Shown: piece after piece, positions 35,360 through 42,670 of the stretch
How the letters are laid out: each line of letters begins with the position of its first letter
How positions within the stretch are numbered: the first letter of the stretch is position 1
DNA from: Candidatus Zixiibacteriota bacterium
GTDB taxonomy: Bacteria; Electryoneota; B3-LCP
DNA length: 42,670 nt
NCBI GenBank assembly: GCA_003599535.1
Contig: QZKQ01000132.1
Span: 1-42,670 of the forward strand
Reading direction: 5' to 3'
Made by a program: the position numbers and the translations under genes
The notes under the pieces: model-generated
The model's database searches: none
What the model was told of the DNA's origin: nothing
What the model saw: only the letters and a program-made list of their open reading frames with translations

Positions 35360-37039
35360 TCAACTCGGCGGCATCTCTTCCCAGAAGGCCAGGCCGCCCC
35401 CCATGTAGGTCGCCTCGAGGCCGTGTTCCTTCAGGATGCGCACCGATTCGGCCGCCCGGGGGCCGCGGGCGCAGACCAGGGCGATCCGTTCCCCCGCCGG
35501 AATTTCTTCGATCCGCGCGCGCAGTTGCGTGTAGGGGATGGTCAGCAGCCGGCGGCAGGGAGCAGGGAACGGCTTGGTTTCCCGCTCAGCCGGTTCCCGC
35601 ACGTCAATCACCAGGGACCCGTCGGCGTACTTGAGCAGGTCCTGGGGCGGGAAGGCGTTGACGTTCTCTTCCAACTGGGCCAGGGCGGCGTAGGCCAGGT
35701 AGTGCAGGGGGTCCAGCGGCGCGGCGTAGGGCGGCGCGTAGCCGGGCTCGAAGTCCCGCATCTGGTGCAGGGTCAGGCCGTCGCGAATCATGGTCGAAGC
35801 GGTGTTGATCAGGGTCACGGCCCGCTCCGAACCCAGGGCCTGGGCTCCCAGCAACCGGCCGGAATGGGCATCATAGACCAGGACGGCCCACAGGTCCTGC
35901 GCTTCCGGATAAAAGTGGGCCCGGTCGTGGAACGAGCCCCAGACCAGTTCCCCCTTGAACCCCTCGCGCACGGCGCGGCTGGCGGTCAAGCCCACGGCCG
36001 CCACGGTCGTGTCGAACAGCTTCAGGCAGACCGTGCCCAGCACCGGCCCCAGGGAATCGTCCATGCCGGCGATGACGTCGGCGGCCACCCGGCCCATGCG
36101 CGTGGCCAGGGAGCTTAAAGGCTGGTGGTGGGCCTTGCCGGTCAGGGCGTGGGCCACCTGGGCGCAGTCGCCCACGGCGAAGACGTGGGGCAGGCTGGTG
36201 TGCATGCGCGAATCCACCACGATCCCGCCGGTGGGGCCGATCTGGGCGCCCGCTTCCGCGGCCAGATCCACGCTGGGGCGCACCCCCATGGTCAGCAGCA
36301 CCCGGTCGAACCCGTCGAAGGTGCGGCCCGCGGCGGTGACCTGCAGTTTGCCGTCCTGCGCGGCGAGGCCTTCCAGGCGGTGTTCCAGGTGCAGCTCCAC
36401 GCCGCGGCGGCGCAGGAGGCCCGCCACGACCCGGCCCAAGGCCTGGCCCAAAATATCCTTCAGCACCTGGTTGCGCTCTTCGAACAGCACCACCTCGAGG
36501 CCCCACAGCGCTCGGAACGCCTCGACCATCTCGCAGCCGATAAAGCCTCCCCCGACCACGGCCACGCGGGAGATTTGCCCCCGTTCAGCGGCCTGGCGCA
36601 GGGCGATGGCCTCTTCCGGGCGGGTGAAGGGGGTGACGCCGGGCAGGTCTACGCCAGGGACGCTGGGCAATATGGGCCGGCCGCCGGTGGCGATGATCAA
36701 TTCGTCGTAGTGGAAGGCCAGCATCTCGCCGGAACGCATGTCGCGGGCTTCCACCGTCTGCGCCTGGGGATCCAACCGCAGGGCCCGCACCGCCGGCCGC
36801 ACGGTGATGCCCTTGGCGGCGGCGAAGTATTCCGGAGTCTTCTCCACCTTGTAGGGGGTGGTCAACAACGCCTGGAAGTCCTCGATGTCGCCCGACAGGT
36901 AGTAGGGCAACCCGCAGCCGGCCCAGGAGACGTAGTCGGTGGCTTCCAGGACGGTGACGTTGGCTTTCGGCATCAGCCGCCGCGCGCGGCAGGCGGCCTT
37001 CAGTCCGGCGGCGGAGGCGCCGATGACGAGAAGATCCAT
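35360..37039 (-). CDS. CoA-disulfide reductase-like FAD/NAD(P) oxidoreductase fused to C-terminal rhodanese domain
   Basis: MDLLVIGASAAGLKAACRARRL; WAGCGLPYYLSGDI active-site Cys; VVGGGFIGCEMVEAF; HVFAVGDCAQV; C-terminal SLVIDVREPAERETKPFP...IALVCARGPRAAESVRIL rhodanese. Confidence 0.9.
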   Translation of the reverse strand: MDLLVIGASAAGLKAACRARRLMPKANVTVLEATDYVSWAGCGLPYYLSGDIEDFQALLTTPYKVEKTPEYFAAAKGITVRPAVRALRLDPQAQTVEARDMRSGEMLAFHYDELIIATGGRPILPSVPGVDLPGVTPFTRPEEAIALRQAAERGQISRVAVVGGGFIGCEMVEAFRALWGLEVVLFEERNQVLKDILGQALGRVVAGLLRRRGVELHLEHRLEGLAAQDGKLQVTAAGRTFDGFDRVLLTMGVRPSVDLAAEAGAQIGPTGGIVVDSRMHTSLPHVFAVGDCAQVAHALTGKAHHQPLSSLATRMGRVAADVIAGMDDSLGPVLGTVCLKLFDTTVAAVGLTASRAVREGFKGELVWGSFHDRAHFYPEAQDLWAVLVYDAHSGRLLGAQALGSERAVTLINTASTMIRDGLTLHQMRDFEPGYAPPYAAPLDPLHYLAYAALAQLEENVNAFPPQDLLKYADGSLVIDVREPAERETKPFPAPCRRLLTIPYTQLRARIEEIPAGERIALVCARGPRAAESVRILKEHGLEATYMGGGLAFWEEMPPS

Positions 37040-37041
37040 GA

Positions 37042-37076
37042 GTTGGTCGTTGGTCGTTAGTCGTTGGGCGTCAGGG
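37042..37076. repeat. Imperfect heptanucleotide tandem repeat GTTGGTC
   Basis: GTTGGTC GTTGGTC GTTAGTC GTTGGGC GTCAGGG read directly. Confidence 0.75.
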
Positions 37077-37228
37077 ACAGGGAGGAAACACCGGCCCGAC
37101 GAATCCAGCGGTTCGCCTGTGGGGTCGAATCTCGTTACGGTAAATGCCCCACCTCAGCACCCGCGACAATCTCTGAAGAATTTGGCCCTGCCTGTTTCGA
37201 GGCGCTCTTTGCGTCTTTGCAGTGATTT

Positions 37229-38383
37229 TTACACCAGGCTGCGGCGTACGCCCAGGGCGATCTTGTACAGCAGGGAGACCAGCAGCGCGCCCAGGGCGTA
37301 GATGCCCAGGGTGATGCCGATTTCCGGCAGCGTGGGGAAGTATTCGTTCACCAGACCCATGGTGGACGGCACGAAGCCGGTCACCACCATGCCCATGCCC
37401 TTGTCAATCCAGATGGCCACAAAGACCATGGCGCAGGCCAGGCCCAGCAGCCCTTCTTTGGCCCGGGTCTTGGGGTTGATCAACAGAATCAGGGTCAGCA
37501 CCGCCAGGATCTCGGAGGTCCACATCCAGGGGACCAGCGCCGACTTGCCTTCCAGCCCGAAGAAGAGGTACTCGAAGTGCAGCAGGTGTTCGGGGATGTT
37601 GCTGTAGGCGGCGGTGAAGATCTCCATCAGCACGAAGAAGACATTGACGCTCATGGCGTAGGCGACGATCACCGCCAGCTTCTGGATGGCTTCCTTGCCC
37701 ACGTCGTAGTTGGCCACCCGGCGCAGGATCAGGGCCAGCAGGATCAGCAGGGAGGGGCCGGAGGCGAACGCCGAGGCCAGGAAGCGCGGAGCCAGGATGG
37801 CGGTCATCCAGAAGGGGCGCGCCGCCAAGCCGGCGTAGAGGAACGCCGTGACCGTATGGATGCTGACGGCCCAGGGGATGGAGAGGTAGATCAGCGGTTT
37901 GACCCAGCCCGCCGGAGGCAGCCCCTTGCGCTCGGCCGACAGGGTGGCCCGGCTGATGACCACGTTCAGCACCAGGTAGCCCGACAGGGCGATGGTGTCC
38001 CAGAACATCATGGAATGCAGCGTGGGGTGCAGGAACATGTTCATGATGCGGAAGGGCTGGCCCATGTCCGCGAAGATGAAGAGCATGCACATCAACACCG
38101 CGGAGATGGCCAGGAACTCGCCCAGAATGGCCATCTTGCCGAAGGCCTTGTAGTGGTGCAGGTAGTAGGGCAGCACCACCATGACGGCCGACGCAGCCAC
38201 GCCGACCAGGAAGGTGAACTGGGCGATGTAGAATCCCCAGGTGACGTCGCGGGAGAGGCCCGTGACGGTCAGCCCATTGGCGAACTGGTAGAAATAGAAC
38301 AGCACGCCCATCAGGCCGACGGCCCCCAGGGCGGCCAGCCAGGTCCAGTATTTACGGTCACCGTAGAGCGCCTTTTCCAGCAT
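37229..38383 (-). CDS. dsrP: DsrP, NrfD-like integral membrane subunit of DsrMKJOP
   Basis: ~10 TM NrfD/PsrC-type protein directly downstream of dsrO; MLEKALYGDRKYWTWLAALGAVGLMGVLFYFYQFANGLTVTGLSRDVTWGFYIAQFTFLVG. Confidence 0.95.
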   Translation of the reverse strand: MLEKALYGDRKYWTWLAALGAVGLMGVLFYFYQFANGLTVTGLSRDVTWGFYIAQFTFLVGVAASAVMVVLPYYLHHYKAFGKMAILGEFLAISAVLMCMLFIFADMGQPFRIMNMFLHPTLHSMMFWDTIALSGYLVLNVVISRATLSAERKGLPPAGWVKPLIYLSIPWAVSIHTVTAFLYAGLAARPFWMTAILAPRFLASAFASGPSLLILLALILRRVANYDVGKEAIQKLAVIVAYAMSVNVFFVLMEIFTAAYSNIPEHLLHFEYLFFGLEGKSALVPWMWTSEILAVLTLILLINPKTRAKEGLLGLACAMVFVAIWIDKGMGMVVTGFVPSTMGLVNEYFPTLPEIGITLGIYALGALLVSLLYKIALGVRRSLV

Positions 38384-38390
38384 GAGGTCC

Positions 38391-39146
38391 TCACACGATG
38401 TAGTACACCTGGGGTTGGGTGCCCAGGTTGGGTTTACGACGCAGGGTATAGCGCGACTTCAGCAGCTCCCGCACCGGGGAATCGGGGTCGCCCAGATCGC
38501 CGAAGACCAGGGCCCCGGCGGGGCAGGCTTCCACGCAGGCGGGCAACTGGTTGCGGGTCAGGCGCTCCTCGCACAGGGTGCACTTCTCCACCACCCCCTT
38601 GGTGCGGGTGGGGAAATCCTTGTGCGGTTCGGCCAGGTGTTTGCGCGGGTCCTGCCAATTGAAGCTGCGCGATCCGTAGGGGCAGCCCACGATGCAGTAG
38701 CGGCAGCCGATGCAGCGGTGCCAGTCCATCATGACAATGCCGTCGTCCCGCTTCCAGGTGGCCTGGGTGGGGCAGACGCGCACGCAGGGCGGGTTTTCGC
38801 AGTGGTTGCAGGTCACCAGGACCGGACCGTGGCGCAACTGCTCGTCCAGATAGGGGTGTTCCTGATCATGGAAGGTGTGGTGGAAAGACTCCTTCCACAC
38901 CCATTTGATCTCCTCGTCCGGCCGGTCCATTTTCGGCACGTTGTGGGCCTGGTGGCAGGCGGCGATGCAGACCTCGCAGTCGCCCGCTTCCTGGCACTTG
39001 CGCAGGTCCATCACCATGGCCCAGCGGCGCTGCGCCAGGGGCGAATGGGCGGGGATTTCCGCCGCGGCGAACAGGTCCAGGGCGGGGCGCGCGGCCAGAC
39101 CCAGGGCGCCCAGGCCGGTCAGTTTAACGAAGAGCCGTCGATCCAT
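38391..39146 (-). CDS. dsrO: DsrO, periplasmic ferredoxin-like subunit with Tat-type signal
   Basis: MDRRLFVKLTGLGALGLAARP signal; CEVCIAACHQAHN, CNHCENPPCVRVCPTQA, CIGCRYCIVGCPYGSR, CTLCEERL. Confidence 0.95.
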   Translation of the reverse strand: MDRRLFVKLTGLGALGLAARPALDLFAAAEIPAHSPLAQRRWAMVMDLRKCQEAGDCEVCIAACHQAHNVPKMDRPDEEIKWVWKESFHHTFHDQEHPYLDEQLRHGPVLVTCNHCENPPCVRVCPTQATWKRDDGIVMMDWHRCIGCRYCIVGCPYGSRSFNWQDPRKHLAEPHKDFPTRTKGVVEKCTLCEERLTRNQLPACVEACPAGALVFGDLGDPDSPVRELLKSRYTLRRKPNLGTQPQVYYIV

Positions 39147-39540
39147 CCTTGGTCTCCCGGGCCCCGATGTGGCAGTCCCAGCAGTAGGGACTGACCGCCA
39201 GGGCGTTATGACAGCGGTCGCAGAACACTTCCTGCTTGTTGTGGCAATCCATGCAGGTGCGGTCCAGGCTGCGGTCGAAATGGCGGCCGTCCACGGTCAC
39301 GAAACCGCGCTCGCCGTCGCGCACTACCGTCTCGCGCCACTCGTTCAGCAGGTCCATGTGGTTGGCTTTCATGTACTCGGCCTCGCGCACGCACCGATCC
39401 TTGCCGGGCACGTCGCGGGTGGAGATTTCCGGGTCTTCCAGCGGCGCGGTGCCGCGCAGCAGGTTGGTCCACAGCGGCAGCGTGACCAGGATCAGGAAGA
39501 TCACCAGGCCGAAGACGATCTTGCGGAAATCAGGCGGCAT
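39124..39540 (-). CDS. dsrJ: DsrJ, triheme cytochrome c subunit
   Basis: Three CxxCH motifs: CMDCH, CDRCH, CWDCH; N-terminal TM anchor. Confidence 0.95.
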   Translation of the reverse strand: MPPDFRKIVFGLVIFLILVTLPLWTNLLRGTAPLEDPEISTRDVPGKDRCVREAEYMKANHMDLLNEWRETVVRDGERGFVTVDGRHFDRSLDRTCMDCHNKQEVFCDRCHNALAVSPYCWDCHIGARETKDGSTALR

Positions 39541-41155
39541 CCTGCACCTCCTTGGCCGGTTTGACCAACGGTTGTCCGCGCAGGTCGGTGTCGCGTTCCT
39601 TTTCGCCCTTCATGACCAGGGCGTTGCCGACCAGCTCGTGCACCCCGCCCACTTCCATGCCGGGAACCCAGTATTCCAACAGGGGCGGCAGGGTGGCTTT
39701 GTCAATGGCGCACATGCAGATCAGAATGTTGGCTCCCTTGCTGTCGCGCACGTGCTTGACCGCGTTGGCCCGGGGGAGGCCGCCGCGCAGGCGGTTCTCC
39801 ATGTTTTCGTCGGTGCCCAGCCCCGAACCGCTACCGCAGCAGAAGGTCTGCTCGCGGATGGTGTCTTCCGGCATTTCGTAATAATGGTTCATCACCCGGC
39901 GCATGATGTAGCGCGGCTCTTCGAAGAGCCCCATGCAGCGGGCCGGGTTGCAGGAATCGTGGAAGGTGGCCTTCCAATGGTCGTTGCGGCTGGGGTCCAG
40001 CTTCAGCTTGCCGTGGCGGATCAGGTCGGCGGTGAATTCGCTGATGTGCACCATTTTGGTCGAGGCGGCGTTGTTGAACACGGTGCCGGTCAGGGGCGAC
40101 TTAGGCATCTGGAGGAAGTCCGCCGGGCCGTTCATGGTGTCCATGTACTGGTGCAGCACCCGCCACATGTGGCCGCATTCCCCGCCCAGGATCCACTTCA
40201 CCCCCAGGCGCCTGGCTTCGGCGTAAATCTTGGCGTTCAGCCGCTTGATCATCTCGTGGGAATGGAACAGCCCGAAGTTGCCGCCTTCGGAGGCGAAGGA
40301 GCTGAAGGTGTAGTCCAGCCCGATCTCGTGGAACAGGGCCAGGTAGCCCAGCAGGGTGAAGTAGTGGGGGCTGGCGAAGTAGTCGGCCGAGGGGGTGACG
40401 AAGAGGATCTCGTGCCCCTTCTCGTTGATGGGCACCTTGATGGGGACGCCGGTCAGGTCGGACAGCTCGTCGGCGGCGAAATCCAGGCTGTCCTTGAAGC
40501 CGTGCGGCTGGATGCCCAGGTGATTGCCGGTGCGGAAGCAGTTGGCCAGCGGGGTATTGACCCATTCGATGGACAGGCCCAGCAGGTTCAGCAGCTCCCG
40601 ACCCATCATGGTGATTTCGGCGGTGTCAATGCCGTAGGGGCAGTAGACCGAGCAGCGGCGGCATTCGGTGCACTGGTAGAAGTAGTAGAACCACTCCTTC
40701 AGCACCTTTTCGTCCAGGTCGCGGGCGCCGACCATCTTGCCCATGATCTTGCCCGCCTTGGTGAATTCCCGGCGGTAGACCGAACGCAGCAGCTCGGCGC
40801 GCAGCACGGGCATGTTCTTGGGGTCGCCGGAGCCGATGTAGAAGTGGCACTTGTCGGCGCAGGCCCCGCAGCGCACGCAGATGTCCATGAACACTTTGAA
40901 GGTGCGGAAGCGCTGCAAGCGTTCGCGCATGCCTTCGAAGATGATCTGCTTCCAGTTGGGGGGCAGTTGCCAGTCGGCGTCGGAGGGCTGCCATTTCTTG
41001 GGTAAGGGCAGGTCCAGGTACTTCAGTGTATCCGGCACGGCGCCGTAACACCAGGTCCCCTTGCGAAATTCGACATCCGGGTCCATCCACCCCTTGGCGG
41101 GGGGCTGGTAATTTATCCGGGCGAGCTCTTCGGGTTTCAGCTTGCCTTGGGACAT
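39530..41155 (-). CDS. dsrK: DsrK, HdrD-like Fe-S subunit
   Basis: CVRCGACADKCHFYIGSGDPKNMPVLRAELLRSVYR; CTECRRCSVYCPYGIDTAEI; HDSCNPAR; CCGSGSGLGTDENMENRL. Confidence 0.97.
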   Translation of the reverse strand: MSQGKLKPEELARINYQPPAKGWMDPDVEFRKGTWCYGAVPDTLKYLDLPLPKKWQPSDADWQLPPNWKQIIFEGMRERLQRFRTFKVFMDICVRCGACADKCHFYIGSGDPKNMPVLRAELLRSVYRREFTKAGKIMGKMVGARDLDEKVLKEWFYYFYQCTECRRCSVYCPYGIDTAEITMMGRELLNLLGLSIEWVNTPLANCFRTGNHLGIQPHGFKDSLDFAADELSDLTGVPIKVPINEKGHEILFVTPSADYFASPHYFTLLGYLALFHEIGLDYTFSSFASEGGNFGLFHSHEMIKRLNAKIYAEARRLGVKWILGGECGHMWRVLHQYMDTMNGPADFLQMPKSPLTGTVFNNAASTKMVHISEFTADLIRHGKLKLDPSRNDHWKATFHDSCNPARCMGLFEEPRYIMRRVMNHYYEMPEDTIREQTFCCGSGSGLGTDENMENRLRGGLPRANAVKHVRDSKGANILICMCAIDKATLPPLLEYWVPGMEVGGVHELVGNALVMKGEKERDTDLRGQPLVKPAKEVQDAA

Positions 41156-42147
41156 GACTTCTCCTTATCCAGGGGCAAACCGGCCGCTTTCATGACCTCG
41201 TGGAATTCCTCTTCATATTCCTCGTAGGTATGCACTTTGACCGGATAATTCCAGGGATTCACATGCCGCCGCATGCGATTGTCGTTGGGCAGGTTGCGGG
41301 TGGGGCTCAGGAACACCCCGCCCAGGTGCATCAACTTACTGAAGGGGAGATAGACGATCAGGCTGCTGACCAAGAAGAGGTGGACGAAGAACATCGCCCC
41401 GACCCCTTCCGGCACCACGGGCTGCAGGCTGAGCAGGCCTACCGCCAATTGCTTCACGCCCAGCAGGTCCACCTTGAAGAAGTAGCGCATCAGCACGCCG
41501 GTGACGGCGATGGCGGCGATCAGCAGCAGGGGGAAGTAGTCCGCAGCGTGGGAGATGTAGCGCACCCGGGCGTCCAGCAGGCGGCGTCCCAGCAGGAAGG
41601 CCACCGCACCCAGCAGCAGGGCATCGGTGACGTACAGGACCGGCAGGCCGACCTGGAAGAAACCGTCCAGGCCCTGGATGGCCGTCACCCAAGCCGGGGT
41701 CGGTTCCACGAAGTACTTGAAGTGCCGCAGGAAAACCACCAGGAAGGCGTAGTGGAAGGCCAGGGCGGCGGCCCAGAGCCACTTGCTGGATCCATAGGCC
41801 AGTTTCGGCCCTTCCCTCAGTTCCACCCGGGTGTTGCGGAACAGGGAGCGGAAGCAGAGGATCTCCAGGGCCATGCGCCCGATCGTGCCCCAGGCGCTGT
41901 GAGGGTTGTCCAGGCGGCTGCTCTTGATCCAGTCCAGCGACTTCTGCTGCCCGCCGGCGGTGGGGATGCGGAAGGGCACGGGGACCCTGGCCCACCCCAG
42001 GATGCGGGCGGTGAAGCCGGCCAGGAAGATGGCCAGGGCGGCGTAGGGGATGACTACGCCCCAGAAGGCGTGGCCTCCCGCGGCGGCGCCGAGGGCAGGT
42101 ATGGCGATCAGCAGTGCGACGACGAACAGGGAAAATCCGAAGGTCAT
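41137..42147 (-). CDS. dsrM: DsrM, b-type cytochrome membrane subunit
   Basis: Multi-TM NarI-like protein directly upstream of and overlapping dsrK; HYAFLVVFLRHFKYFVEPTPAWV; true start MTFGFSLF at 42147 (ATGA overlap with upstream gene). Confidence 0.94.
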   Translation of the reverse strand: MTFGFSLFVVALLIAIPALGAAAGGHAFWGVVIPYAALAIFLAGFTARILGWARVPVPFRIPTAGGQQKSLDWIKSSRLDNPHSAWGTIGRMALEILCFRSLFRNTRVELREGPKLAYGSSKWLWAAALAFHYAFLVVFLRHFKYFVEPTPAWVTAIQGLDGFFQVGLPVLYVTDALLLGAVAFLLGRRLLDARVRYISHAADYFPLLLIAAIAVTGVLMRYFFKVDLLGVKQLAVGLLSLQPVVPEGVGAMFFVHLFLVSSLIVYLPFSKLMHLGGVFLSPTRNLPNDNRMRRHVNPWNYPVKVHTYEEYEEEFHEVMKAAGLPLDKEKSCPKAS

Positions 42148-42670
42148 GTCTCCTCCCCGGTTGCGGGAGCTTCCGTCGGGTCGGCGGCGCCCATGCGCCG
42201 GGCCAGGTAGGTGCTGCGGCGCCATTCCCCGATCCTGATCTGGTACATCGTTTCCCGCGCCTCCATGTAACGGTCGAAGGCCGCCAGCAGCAGGCGGTCG
42301 AGGCGCATCTCCAGGTCCTGCAATTCGCTGCGTAAATTCTGCTGGTGAAGATCCGGCTCCAGGGTTTCCCGCAGAGCCTGTTTCAACAGGGGGATGAAAT
42401 TCAGCGCGACGGAGGGGTCGAACCCCTGCACGGCGCGGATCTTGATCCAATCGTCCGATAAGGCCGCGGAGTCGCTGGCGGGGTCGCCGCCGGCCAGGGC
42501 GTCCAGGAGAGCCTCCATCTGGCCGTCCAGGGCCGCGCCTACGGGATTCTGGAACCGGCTCCTGCGGTTGCCGAAGAAGGCCCGGGCGTCCGGGGGATAG
42601 CTTTCCAGGATGAGGCTCTGCCAGCAGTTGCGCAGGGCGGGCCGGCGCTGGGTCAACAGTTCACCAAGGT
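42144..42670 (-). CDS. RsbRD N-terminal domain-like protein (partial at right edge) upstream of dsrM
   Basis: LGELLTQRRPALRNCWQSLILESYPPDARAFFGNRRSRFQNPVGAAL; frame remains open to the window edge. Confidence 0.7.
   Translation of the reverse strand, partial: LGELLTQRRPALRNCWQSLILESYPPDARAFFGNRRSRFQNPVGAALDGQMEALLDALAGGDPASDSAALSDDWIKIRAVQGFDPSVALNFIPLLKQALRETLEPDLHQQNLRSELQDLEMRLDRLLLAAFDRYMEARETMYQIRIGEWRRSTYLARRMGAADPTEAPATGEET

Noticed and set aside
38391-38662. Alternative small ORFs in the DsrO/DsrP region
   Set aside because: Out-of-frame translations of conserved ferredoxin motifs; not independent genes.
1-42670. CRISPR array, tRNA/rRNA genes, transposase or integrase genes
   Set aside because: No regularly spaced direct repeats, no tRNA-like or rRNA-like sequence, and no transposase/integrase motifs recognised by eye.

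Overview
The window is GC-rich and gene-dense, with the gene content of a sulfate-reducing bacterium (Desulfobacterota-like by gene content; taxonomy not tested). Right half (about 26.7-42.7 kb, all minus strand): an almost complete dissimilatory sulfate-reduction supercluster. Read 5'->3' on the minus strand it is RsbRD-like protein, dsrM-K-J-O-P, a CoA-disulfide-reductase/rhodanese fusion, qmoC-qmoA-qmoB, sat, aprB, aprA. Middle (25.4-26.5 kb): a YkgJ-like cysteine-cluster protein and a small zinc-ribbon protein. 24.1-25.3 kb: a divergent plus-strand glutamyl-tRNA reductase (hemA-like). 5.5-23.4 kb (all minus strand): an unusual contiguous array combining four anion transporters (two SLC13/DASS, one SulP, one TauE/SafE) with two full sensor kinases, one degenerate kinase, five receiver domains without a recognisable DNA-binding output, two paralogous CBS proteins, a PEP-synthase-like protein and a cytidylate-kinase-like/REC fusion. 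Within it, one DASS transporter carries an N-terminal receiver domain on the same polypeptide, and the SulP transporter carries an insertion with a CxxCH haem-binding motif in a loop predicted to be periplasmic. I consider this array the best candidate for an undescribed system: phosphorelay- and possibly redox-controlled sulfate/anion uptake. Left part (2.0-5.3 kb, plus strand): a NifX/NifB-C-like protein followed by a TmcC/TmcB (DsrM/DsrK-paralogous) pair. A periplasm-anchored MsrB-MsrA fusion and a partial secreted protein lie at the left edge. All calls were made by reading the sequence and ORF track; no database searches were run.
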